Assembly (NCBI GenBank): GCA_027489195.1
Contig: JAIYAG010000628.1
Coordinates: 1-10,982, forward strand
Direction of reading: 5' to 3'
DNA from: Burkholderiales bacterium
GTDB taxonomy: Bacteria > Pseudomonadota > Gammaproteobacteria > Burkholderiales > Burkholderiaceae_E
Length of the DNA stretch: 10,982 bases
The position numbers were made by a program, and so were the translations under genes. Positions 1 through 7,264 of the stretch are shown one piece after another. Below the pieces are notes generated by a model. That model made no database searches and had not been told where the DNA came from. It worked only from the letters and a program-made list of their open reading frames with translations. Each line of letters opens with the position of its first letter. Position 1 is the first letter of the stretch.

Positions 1-49
1 CCCCGATCCCGTTCCTCAGACCCACACAGACCCACCCAGGAGACCGACG

Positions 50-1105
50 ATGCTGTTCAGAACCTTGATGTTCGCCGCGGCACTGCTGGCCGGCACCGCC
101 GCCCACGCACAGACGATGGTGAAGCTGAAGGCCGGCATGGTGACCGGCATCGACCAGATCGGCCTGCCGATCGCGCTCGAGCGCGGCTTCTTCGAGAAGC
201 AGGGACTCGACGTCACCATCGCCCGCCCCTATGCGACCGGCGTCGATGCGCTCAACGCGCTGCAGTCCGGCGAGAACGAGATCGTGCAGGTCGGCGTGCC
301 GATGATCGGCGCGGTGCTGCGCGGCATGGACCTGGTGGCGCTGGGCAACTACAGCGGCAACGCCACCAAGATGGGCTCCGACGCGACCATGGCGCTGATC
401 GCGCGCGGCGACTCGGGCATCGTCAAGGGCGACCTGAAGAGCCTGCGCGGCAAGAGGATCGCCGCCTCCTTCGGCACCATCAACCACCTGTACGTGCTCG
501 CGCTGCTGGAGAAGGGCGGCCTGACGCCGGCCGACGTGACGCTGGTGAACACGCCGCCGCCCGACATGACCGTCGCGCTGCTGGCCAAGGGCATCGACGC
601 GTTCTCCGCCTGGGACCCGTGGCCCATCGTCGCGATGAAGGACGTGCCCGGTGCGGTCGAGGTGATCCGCGGCGGCGACGTGATCTCGTACGTCGGCTAC
701 AACGTCGCGCTGCGCGGCTGGGTCGAGAAGAACGGCGCGACGATCGAGAAGTTCCTCGCCGCCGTGGCCGAAGCCGACCAGTGGATGCGCGCGAACCCGA
801 AGCAGGCCGCGCAGGTGGCCACGCGCTGGATCCCGGGCCTCAAGCCCGAGATCGCCGAAGCCGCGATGCAGTTCAACATCCAGCAGACCGACCGGCGCCT
901 GTCGGCGAACAACTACGCGGCGCTCGACGCCGCGCAGCAGCGCCTGCTGCGCCTGGGCATCCTCAAGCAGACCTTCGACGTGAACAAGCACATCGAGCCC
1001 AAGCACATCCTCAAGGTGATGGCCGACAACCCGAAGCTGTTCGCCGACCTGCCGCCGATCCCGGCGCGCTCGGCCATCGGCCCGGGCTACGTGTTCAAGC
1101 CCTGA
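50..1105 (+). CDS. ABC transporter substrate-binding protein, NitT/TauT (SsuA/NMT1-like) type
   Basis: Predicted periplasmic binding protein of 351 aa that delivers a small organic ligand to an ABC importer. Residues 1-20 form a Sec signal peptide: an Arg at position 4, a hydrophobic core, and an AHA cleavage site before Q21. The mature part has the features of the NMT1/SsuA-like type-2 fold: an early G-I-D-Q-I-G-L-P-I-A-L-E-R-G-F-F segment, then L-D-V, a second-lobe segment with L-R-G-K-R-I-A, and A-W-D-P-W-P near residue 190. The start follows AGGAGA at 38-43 with 6 nt spacing. No permease or ATPase gene lies in the window, so they are either upstream or elsewhere. The next gene, an acyl-CoA synthetase, starts 34 nt after the stop, which suggests the ligand is a carboxylic acid. 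The ligand itself (sulfonate, nitrile, aromatic acid, pyrimidine) cannot be read from sequence. The family call is firm and the ligand open. Confidence 0.9.
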   Translation: MLFRTLMFAAALLAGTAAHAQTMVKLKAGMVTGIDQIGLPIALERGFFEKQGLDVTIARPYATGVDALNALQSGENEIVQVGVPMIGAVLRGMDLVALGNYSGNATKMGSDATMALIARGDSGIVKGDLKSLRGKRIAASFGTINHLYVLALLEKGGLTPADVTLVNTPPPDMTVALLAKGIDAFSAWDPWPIVAMKDVPGAVEVIRGGDVISYVGYNVALRGWVEKNGATIEKFLAAVAEADQWMRANPKQAAQVATRWIPGLKPEIAEAAMQFNIQQTDRRLSANNYAALDAAQQRLLRLGILKQTFDVNKHIEPKHILKVMADNPKLFADLPPIPARSAIGPGYVFKP

Positions 1106-1139
1106 CGCACCGGCGTCGCGCGCGCAGGAGGTCCGCCCC

Positions 1140-2681
1140 ATGCATCCATCCATCCATGCCGCGCGCACGCCGGACAAGCCGGCGATCGTCATGGCCGGCA
1201 GCGGCACCGTCGTCAGCTACGGCGAGCTCGAGGCCCGCAGCAACCGCTTCGCGCGGCTGCTGCGCGCCAGCGGCCTGCAGGCCGGCGACCATGTCGCGCT
1301 GCTGGTGGAGAACCACCCGCGCTTCTACGAGCTGTGCGTGGGCGCGCACCGCGCGGGGCTGGTCTACACCGCGATCAGCACGCGACTGACCGTGGGCGAG
1401 GCGTGCTACATCGTCGAGGACAGCGGGGCGCGCGCGATCGTCGCCACCGCCGCCACCGCGGCGGTGGCCACGCAGGCCGCCGAGGGCACGGGCGCGCTCG
1501 TGGCGCGCTGGATGATCGACGGCACCGCGCCCGGCTGGACCGCGTACGAGGACGCGGTGGCCGCCCAGCCCGCACAGCGCATCGACGACGAGGTCGCCGG
1601 CTGCGACATGCTGTATTCGTCGGGCACCACCGGCCGGCCCAAGGGGGTGTACGTGCCGCCCGAGGCCGGTGCCATCGACGCGTCGTATCCGCTGCTGGAG
1701 ACGATGCGCCACCGCTACGGCGTGGGCGAGGACACCGTCTACCTGTCGCCCGCGCCGCTCTATCACGCCGCCCCGCTGCGCTTCAACATGGGCGTGCTGC
1801 GGCTCGGCGGCACCTGCGTGATCATGGAGCACTTCGACGCCGCCGAGTACCTGCGGCTCGTCGAGGCGCACCGCGCGACGCACACGCAGCTCGTGCCCAC
1901 CATGTTCGTGCGGATGCTCAAGCTGCCCACCGAGGTCCGTGCGCGCTTCGACGTGTCCTCGCTGCGCTGCGCGATCCACGCGGCCGCGCCCTGCCCGATC
2001 CCGGTCAAGCGGCAGATGATCGACTGGTGGGGGCCCATCGTCTGGGAGTACTACGCCGGCACCGAAGGCAACGGCATGACGCTGTGCGACTCGCACGAGT
2101 GGCTCACGCACGAGGGCACCGTCGGGCGCGCGGTGGTCGGCGAGCTGAGGATCTGCGACGAGGACGGGCGCGAGATGGCCGTCGGCGAGCCCGGCACCGT
2201 GTACTTCGCCGGCGGGCGCCCCTTCGAGTACCACAACGACCCCGAGAAGACCTCCGGCTCGCGCAACGCGCGCGGCTGGACCACGCTCGGCGACGTCGGC
2301 TACGTGGACGCGGACGGCTTCCTGCACCTGACCGACCGCAAGGCGCACATGATCATCAGCGGCGGGGTCAACGTGTACCCGCAGGAGACCGAGAACCTGC
2401 TGGTGACCCATCCCAAGGTGCTCGACGTCGCGGTGATCGGCGTGCCCGACGAGGAGATGGGCGAGGCGGTGAAGGCCGTCGTCACGCCGCGCGACATGGC
2501 CGACGCCGGGCCTGCGCTCGAGCAGGAGCTCATCGCCTGGTGCCGCGAGCGGCTGTCGCCGATCAAGTGCCCGCGCTCGGTGGACTTCGAGGCCGAGCTG
2601 CCCCGCCACCCCACCGGCAAGCTCTACAAGCGACTGCTGCGCGACCGCTACTGGGCGGGACGCGCGAGCCGCATCATCTGA
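1140..2681 (+). CDS. AMP-forming acyl-CoA synthetase / CoA ligase
   Basis: Cytoplasmic 513-aa member of the ANL superfamily, which activates a carboxylic acid with ATP to an acyl-AMP and then a CoA thioester. Visible motifs in order: the phosphate-binding loop Y-S-S-G-T-T-G-R-P-K-G at 159-169; the E-Y-Y-A-G-T-E-G motif at 303-310; the ribose-binding T-L-G-D-V-G-Y-V-D at 382-390; the hinge D-R-K at 399-401 followed by I-S-G-G-V-N-V-Y-P; and the catalytic lysine in P-T-G-K-L at 494. All core motifs are intact and the length is usual for the family. AGGAGG at 1126-1131, 8 nt before the ATG, fixes the start. The gene lies between the binding protein and a glutathione transferase, so it may activate the imported ligand. 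The chain could be fatty, aromatic or carnitine-like; sequence alone does not say. Confidence 0.93.
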   Translation: MHPSIHAARTPDKPAIVMAGSGTVVSYGELEARSNRFARLLRASGLQAGDHVALLVENHPRFYELCVGAHRAGLVYTAISTRLTVGEACYIVEDSGARAIVATAATAAVATQAAEGTGALVARWMIDGTAPGWTAYEDAVAAQPAQRIDDEVAGCDMLYSSGTTGRPKGVYVPPEAGAIDASYPLLETMRHRYGVGEDTVYLSPAPLYHAAPLRFNMGVLRLGGTCVIMEHFDAAEYLRLVEAHRATHTQLVPTMFVRMLKLPTEVRARFDVSSLRCAIHAAAPCPIPVKRQMIDWWGPIVWEYYAGTEGNGMTLCDSHEWLTHEGTVGRAVVGELRICDEDGREMAVGEPGTVYFAGGRPFEYHNDPEKTSGSRNARGWTTLGDVGYVDADGFLHLTDRKAHMIISGGVNVYPQETENLLVTHPKVLDVAVIGVPDEEMGEAVKAVVTPRDMADAGPALEQELIAWCRERLSPIKCPRSVDFEAELPRHPTGKLYKRLLRDRYWAGRASRII

Positions 2682-2709
2682 ACGTCTTCTTCGACGGAGC
2701 CGCCCCGCC

Positions 2710-3348
2710 ATGACCATCGTCTTCTACGACTGCAAGACCGCCCCGTCGCCGCGCCGCGCGCGCATCCTGCTCGCCGAGAAGGGCGTGCCGCACGAGGTGG
2801 TGTTGGTCGACCTCGCGAACAAGGAGCAGCTGGGCGAGGCGTTCCGCAAGGTCAACCCGCAATGCACGGTGCCGGTGCTGGTCACCGACGACGGCCTGAC
2901 GCTGACCGACAACGCGTCGATCGCCGCGTGGCTCGAGGCCGCGTATCCGGAGCCGCCGCTGATGGGCCGCACGCCCGCCGAGCGGGCCGAGATCGCGGGC
3001 TGGCACTGGCGTTCCGAGTTCGAGGGCCTGATGGCGATCGCCGAGGGCCTGCGCAACGGCTCGCCGGCGATGGCCAACCGGGCGCTGCCGGGGCCGGTGG
3101 ACTACGCGCAGATCCCCGAGCTCGCGCAGCGCGGGCGGGCGCGGGTGGAGCGGTTTCTCGAGGTGCTGGAGGCGCGGCTGGCGGGGCGCGAGTTCGTCGC
3201 CACAGACCGGTTCTCGATCGCCGACGTGACGGCGGCGGTGGCGGTGGACTTCGCGCGGGTGGTGAAGGTCAAGCCGGATCCGGAGCGGCATCCGAACGTG
3301 GTGCGGTGGCGGGCGGGGCTCGCTGCGCGGCCGTCGATGTCGTTGTGA
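2710..3348 (+). CDS. Glutathione S-transferase family protein
   Basis: Soluble 212-aa two-domain GST. The N-terminal thioredoxin-like domain (about 1-80) shows F-Y-D near the start, the cis-proline loop T-V-P-V-L with Pro55, and the glutathione-contact segment L-T-D-N-A-S (65-70) where many family members have E-S. The C-terminal helical domain (about 88-205) has the N-capping box F-S-I-A-D at 168-172. Ser13 or Tyr6 could be the catalytic hydroxyl; this is not settled by sequence. The ATG follows GGAG at 2696-2699 with 10 nt spacing, 28 nt after the acyl-CoA synthetase stop, so the two genes are probably co-transcribed. In catabolic operons such GSTs act as isomerases, dehalogenases or detoxifiers, and which applies here is open. 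Confidence 0.93.
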   Translation: MTIVFYDCKTAPSPRRARILLAEKGVPHEVVLVDLANKEQLGEAFRKVNPQCTVPVLVTDDGLTLTDNASIAAWLEAAYPEPPLMGRTPAERAEIAGWHWRSEFEGLMAIAEGLRNGSPAMANRALPGPVDYAQIPELAQRGRARVERFLEVLEARLAGREFVATDRFSIADVTAAVAVDFARVVKVKPDPERHPNVVRWRAGLAARPSMSL

Positions 3349-3362
3349 CACGGTAACCATCG

Positions 3363-3408
3363 GGGCCGGAGGAACGCGCCGCACCTGCGCTGCGGCACGC
3401 TCCGGTCC
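3363..3408 (+). terminator. GC-rich two-tier hairpin in the gap after the GST gene, possible terminator
   Basis: The outer arms GGGCCGGAG (3363-3371) and CTCCGGTCC (3400-3408) pair over 9 bp with one G·T wobble. Inside, GCCGCA (3378-3383) pairs with TGCGGC (3391-3396) around a 7-nt loop. A C-rich tract follows instead of a T run, so it is not a classical intrinsic terminator. It lies in a 98-nt gap between the GST stop and the hydrolase start, where an operon end or an mRNA-stabilising structure would be expected. Nothing else was recognised in this gap. Confidence 0.4.
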
Positions 3409-3446
3409 GCCTCCCCCCTGATTGCGCCACCCGCGAGTCGACGACA

Positions 3447-4313
3447 ATGCCCTACGCCCCCTCCCGCGGCGCCCGCCTCCACTACGAAGTGACCGGCCGC
3501 GGCCGACCCGTGATCTTCTCGCACGAGTTCGGCGCCGACCGGCGCACCTGGGAACAGCAGGTCCGCTTTCTCGGCCGCCAGTACCGGTGCATCACCGTCG
3601 ACGCCCGCGGCTATCCGCCTTCGGACGTGCCGGAGGATCCGGCGCTCTACGGATACGAGGATTCGGCCGACGACATCGCCGCGGTGCTCGACGCTGTCGG
3701 CGAGCCGACCGCGCACGTGCTGGGCCTCAGCATGGGCGCGTACGCGAGCCTCGTGTTCGCGATTCGGCATCCCGGCCGAGCCACCTCGCTGGTGCTGTCC
3801 GGGATCGGCTCGGGCGCGCTGGAGACGGGTCGCGAAGCGTTCGTCGCCTTCACGACGCAGGTCGCCGCGGTCTACCGGGACGAGGGCAGCGAGGCCGCGG
3901 CCGCGCTGCTCGCGCAGGGGCCGACGCGGCTGCAGCTCGCCGACAAGGATCCGCGCGGCTGGGCCGAGACGATGCGCTACCTCGAAGCGCACTCGGCGCT
4001 CGGCTGCGCGCTGACCATGGAGCGCTTCCAGCTGCTGCGCCCCGGGTTCCGCAGCATGGAGCCGGCGCTGCGCGCACTGGGGGTGCCGGCCTTGATCCTC
4101 TGCGGCGACGAGGACGAGCCCTGCATCGAGCCCAGCCTGTACCTGAAGCGCACGCTGCCCAACGCCGGACTGCAGATGCTGCCGCGGTCCGGCCACCCGC
4201 TGAACCTCGAGGAGCCCGCCGCGTTCAATCAGGCGGTGCTGGACTTCCTGGGCATGGTCGAGCGCGGGCAGGCCCACGCGCGCGGCACGGACGGCCGCAG
4301 ACGGCCCGGCTGA
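3447..4313 (+). CDS. Alpha/beta hydrolase fold protein
   Basis: Cytoplasmic 288-aa hydrolase with no signal peptide. The nucleophile elbow G-L-S-M-G places Ser95. The acid is probably in C-G-D-E-D-E-P (Asp221 or Asp223), and His250 in S-G-H-P-L-N-L-E-E-P completes the triad. The oxyanion segment reads S-H-E-F-G (25-29) rather than the usual H-G. The closest relatives by motif style are 3-oxoadipate enol-lactonase-like and haloperoxidase-like esterases, but the substrate is not assigned. The last 18 residues or so (V-E-R-G-Q-A-H-A-R-G and beyond) extend past the fold and are low-complexity. No good Shine-Dalgarno precedes the ATG; GAG at 3434-3436 is the best seen. It is separated from the GST gene by 98 nt and a hairpin, so it may be a separate transcription unit. 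It converges on the RecQ gene. Confidence 0.9.
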   Translation: MPYAPSRGARLHYEVTGRGRPVIFSHEFGADRRTWEQQVRFLGRQYRCITVDARGYPPSDVPEDPALYGYEDSADDIAAVLDAVGEPTAHVLGLSMGAYASLVFAIRHPGRATSLVLSGIGSGALETGREAFVAFTTQVAAVYRDEGSEAAAALLAQGPTRLQLADKDPRGWAETMRYLEAHSALGCALTMERFQLLRPGFRSMEPALRALGVPALILCGDEDEPCIEPSLYLKRTLPNAGLQMLPRSGHPLNLEEPAAFNQAVLDFLGMVERGQAHARGTDGRRRPG

Positions 4314-4326
4314 TCCGCGCAGCGGG

Positions 4327-4330
<4 letters not shown>
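4310..4330. terminator. Hairpin joining the stop codons of the convergent hydrolase and RecQ genes
   Basis: CTGATCCGC (4310-4318) pairs with GCGGGTCAG (4322-4330) over 9 bp with one T·G wobble and a GCA loop. The hydrolase stop TGA (4311-4313) lies in the left arm and the RecQ stop (TCA on the + strand, 4327-4329) in the right arm. A second small hairpin, GGCCG / CGGCC (4293-4297 and 4302-4306, loop CAGA), lies just upstream inside the hydrolase gene. No T run follows on either strand, so a bidirectional terminator role is inference. Confidence 0.45.
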
Positions 4331-6216
<1,886 letters not shown>

Positions 6217-6249
6217 ATGGTACGCGAAGGCGTCGGCCCGCCCGGCGGC

Positions 6250-6264
6250 GAACGGCGTAGTCCG
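6250..6264 (+). repeat. 15-bp direct repeat, copy 1 (between the regulator and recQ)
   Basis: GAACGGCGTAGTCCG matches GAAGGGCGTAGTCCG at 7175-7189 in 14 of 15 positions and in the same orientation. The two copies flank the GntR-type gene, one on each side. This copy lies in the 62-nt gap between the regulator stop and the recQ start. It is enclosed by a short CCCGG (6241-6245) / CCGGG (6262-6266) stem but lacks the paired left arm seen in copy 2. Confidence 0.45.
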
Positions 6265-6278
6265 GGTGTCCGAGGCCC

Positions 6279-7031
6279 TCAGGCCGCGGGCTCGTCGTCC
6301 TGCTGCACCGACGCCCCCGCCGCCCCCGGCGGCCCCGACAGCAGCCTGCGCCGTCCGCCCTCGAGATGCTGGCGGATCGCCCGCTCGGCGGCCTCGCCGT
6401 CGCCCGCCCGGAACGCGTCGAGGATCGCGCCGTGCTCGTCGAGCACCTGCTGCGCCCGCGAGCCGTCCGACGACGTGCGGGTCACGTAGAGCCGCGACTG
6501 CAGCAGCACGGCGTGCAGGTTCGCGTAGATCGAGATGGTCGCCGGATTGCCCGAGCTCTCGACGATCGCCTGGTGGAAGCGCGTGTCCTCCTGGATGAAC
6601 CGGCGGTACTCGCGGTAGCGCGTGCCCAGGCGCTTCGTCTTCGACATCTGGGCGAAGGCGGACTCCATGGTCTGGATGATCGCGGGCTGCCGCCGCGGCG
6701 CGCCGATCCGGGCGCAGTGCCCCTCGAGCAGGGCCCGGAAGTCGAGCAGACCGTCGAGGAACGCCGGCTCGGGGGTCGGCGCCACCGAGTACCCGGCATA
6801 GAAGCGCGAGACCACGAGCTTCTCGCTCTCGAGTCGGGCGAGCGCCTCGCGGATCGGCGAGGAGCTGGTGGCGACCTGCCGGGACAGCGACTCGACCGTC
6901 AGCCGCTCGCCGGGCTTCAAGGTCTGGTCGAGGATCCGCTCCTTGATGTCCTCGTAGACGCGCTCGGCGACGGTGGTGCGCACCACGGGCCCGCCGCCCG
7001 ATCGGACATCACGCTTGTCGTTCGACGCCAT
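6279..7031 (-). CDS. GntR-family transcriptional regulator, FCD (FadR/VanR-like) subfamily
   Basis: A 250-aa DNA-binding regulator. The winged helix-turn-helix covers about 20-86 and includes the typical R-V-Y-E-D-I-K-E-R-I-L, P-G-E-R-L and S-S-P-I-R-E-A-L-A-R-L-E segments. The all-helical FCD ligand domain covers about 95-225 with the expected metal ligands Asp149, His153, His200 and His222. FCD regulators usually sense a carboxylate or sugar-acid metabolite and release DNA on binding. The Gly/Ala-rich tail after about 230 is probably disordered. The ATG follows GGAGGA about 6 nt upstream on the minus strand (+ strand TCCTCC, ~7035-7040). The gene is divergent from the dehydrogenase/dehydratase/transporter operon and is its likely local regulator, with dyads for binding in the shared control region. 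It could also autoregulate. Confidence 0.93.
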   Translation of the reverse strand: MASNDKRDVRSGGGPVVRTTVAERVYEDIKERILDQTLKPGERLTVESLSRQVATSSSPIREALARLESEKLVVSRFYAGYSVAPTPEPAFLDGLLDFRALLEGHCARIGAPRRQPAIIQTMESAFAQMSKTKRLGTRYREYRRFIQEDTRFHQAIVESSGNPATISIYANLHAVLLQSRLYVTRTSSDGSRAQQVLDEHGAILDAFRAGDGEAAERAIRQHLEGGRRRLLSGPPGAAGASVQQDDEPAA

Positions 7032-7105
7032 CGCTCCTCCCGAAGCCCTCGATTCCGGAAGACGGCGACTCTACCAGCAGCCCGTCGGCCGCCGGGCAGC
7101 CCGCC

Positions 7106-7133
7106 TTGCCTAATCCGTCGGATTGTGCAAAAT
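7106..7133 (+). promoter_or_regulatory. Candidate sigma-70 promoter for the catabolic operon
   Basis: TTGCCT (7106-7111) and CAAAAT (7128-7133) each match 4 of 6 consensus bases and are separated by 16 nt. They lie at the edge of the only clearly AT-rich patch in the window (15 of 40 bases G/C at 7111-7150). The two dyads described below sit in the spacer and over the -10, as expected for repression. The assignment is weak because both hexamers are poor. The promoter for the divergent regulator was not identified. Confidence 0.3.
7112..7124. promoter_or_regulatory. Perfect 13-bp dyad, candidate operator 1
   Basis: AATCCG-T-CGGATT is a perfect inverted repeat with a single central base. It lies in the divergent control region between the FCD regulator and the operon, inside the spacer of the candidate promoter. 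GntR-type proteins bind short dyads of this size as dimers. Assignment to this regulator is inference from position. Confidence 0.45.
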
Positions 7134-7139
7134 GCATAA
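7123..7139. promoter_or_regulatory. Imperfect 17-bp dyad, candidate operator 2
   Basis: TTGTGCA-AAA-TGCATAA pairs in 6 of 7 positions per arm. It abuts the first dyad with a 2-base overlap and covers the candidate -10 element. T-G-rich half sites around an A/T centre resemble operators known for FCD-type GntR regulators. Which of the two dyads, if either, is bound cannot be decided from sequence. Confidence 0.42.
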
Positions 7140-7163
7140 AACCGAATGTACGACGAACGTGCG

Positions 7164-7190
7164 ACGGATAGCCCGAAGGGCGTAGTCCGT
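7164..7190 (+). repeat. Bulged hairpin containing direct repeat copy 2, in the operon 5' leader
   Basis: ACGGATAGCCC (7164-7174) pairs with GGGCGTAGTCCGT (7178-7190) over 11 bp with two single-G bulges (7182 and 7185) and a GAA loop. Its right half is the 15-bp repeat also seen at 6250-6264. It lies downstream of the candidate promoter and ends 9 nt before the leader-ORF ribosome site, so it would be in the mRNA leader. The form (short, palindromic, intergenic) resembles REP-like dispersed repeats. It could instead be a local cis-acting structure. Confidence 0.5.
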
Positions 7191-7199
7191 GACCCGGGC

Positions 7200-7206
7200 G
7201 GAGGAG
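7200..7206 (+). promoter_or_regulatory. Strong Shine-Dalgarno for the 16-codon leader ORF
   Basis: GGAGGAG lies 7 nt before the ATG at 7214. It is the strongest ribosome site in this part of the window and is aligned to the leader ORF, not to the dehydrogenase start 54 nt downstream, which has only AGGGAG (7245-7250, 10 nt spacing). Confidence 0.6.
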
Positions 7207-7213
7207 ACGAGCG

Positions 7214-7264
7214 ATGCAACGAGACGCGCCGTGCGGCGTGCGCCAGGGAGCGCTCGCCGCATGA
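7214..7264 (+). CDS. Short leader ORF overlapping the dehydrogenase start
   Basis: Sixteen codons encode M-Q-R-D-A-P-C-G-V-R-Q-G-A-L-A-A. The start has an excellent Shine-Dalgarno (7200-7206), and the TGA stop at 7262-7264 overlaps the dehydrogenase ATG at 7261-7263 as ATGA. That layout is typical of translational coupling: ribosomes ending the leader could restart on the dehydrogenase. The peptide matches no family known to me, has no signal or membrane features, and has no run of a single amino acid of the attenuation type. It may have no function beyond coupling, or may reflect an old start mutation. Confidence 0.4.
   Translation: MQRDAPCGVRQGALAA

Noticed and set aside
17..34. Tandem CAGACCCA (17-24 and 27-34) upstream of the binding protein
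   Set aside because: Two copies of 8 bp with no symmetry or promoter context in view. Too little sequence upstream to judge.
1095..2717. 540-codon open frame on the minus strand, opposite the acyl-CoA synthetase
   Set aside because: Its translation is Arg/His/Ala/Gly-rich without recognisable motifs, and it mirrors a gene with complete family motifs. In high-GC DNA such antisense frames are open by composition.
3411..3419. C-rich tract after the intergenic hairpin as an intrinsic terminator tail on the plus strand
   Set aside because: An intrinsic terminator needs a T run on the transcribed sense strand. This tract is C, with a single interior T.
3102..4277. 391-codon open frame on the minus strand across the GST end and the hydrolase
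   Set aside because: It crosses two confirmed genes and an intergenic hairpin and shows low-complexity Arg/Ala content with no motifs.
7032..7260. Riboswitch in the leader of the catabolic operon
   Set aside because: Only one bulged hairpin is present, with no conserved aptamer core that I recognise. It is better described as a repeat or simple stem-loop.
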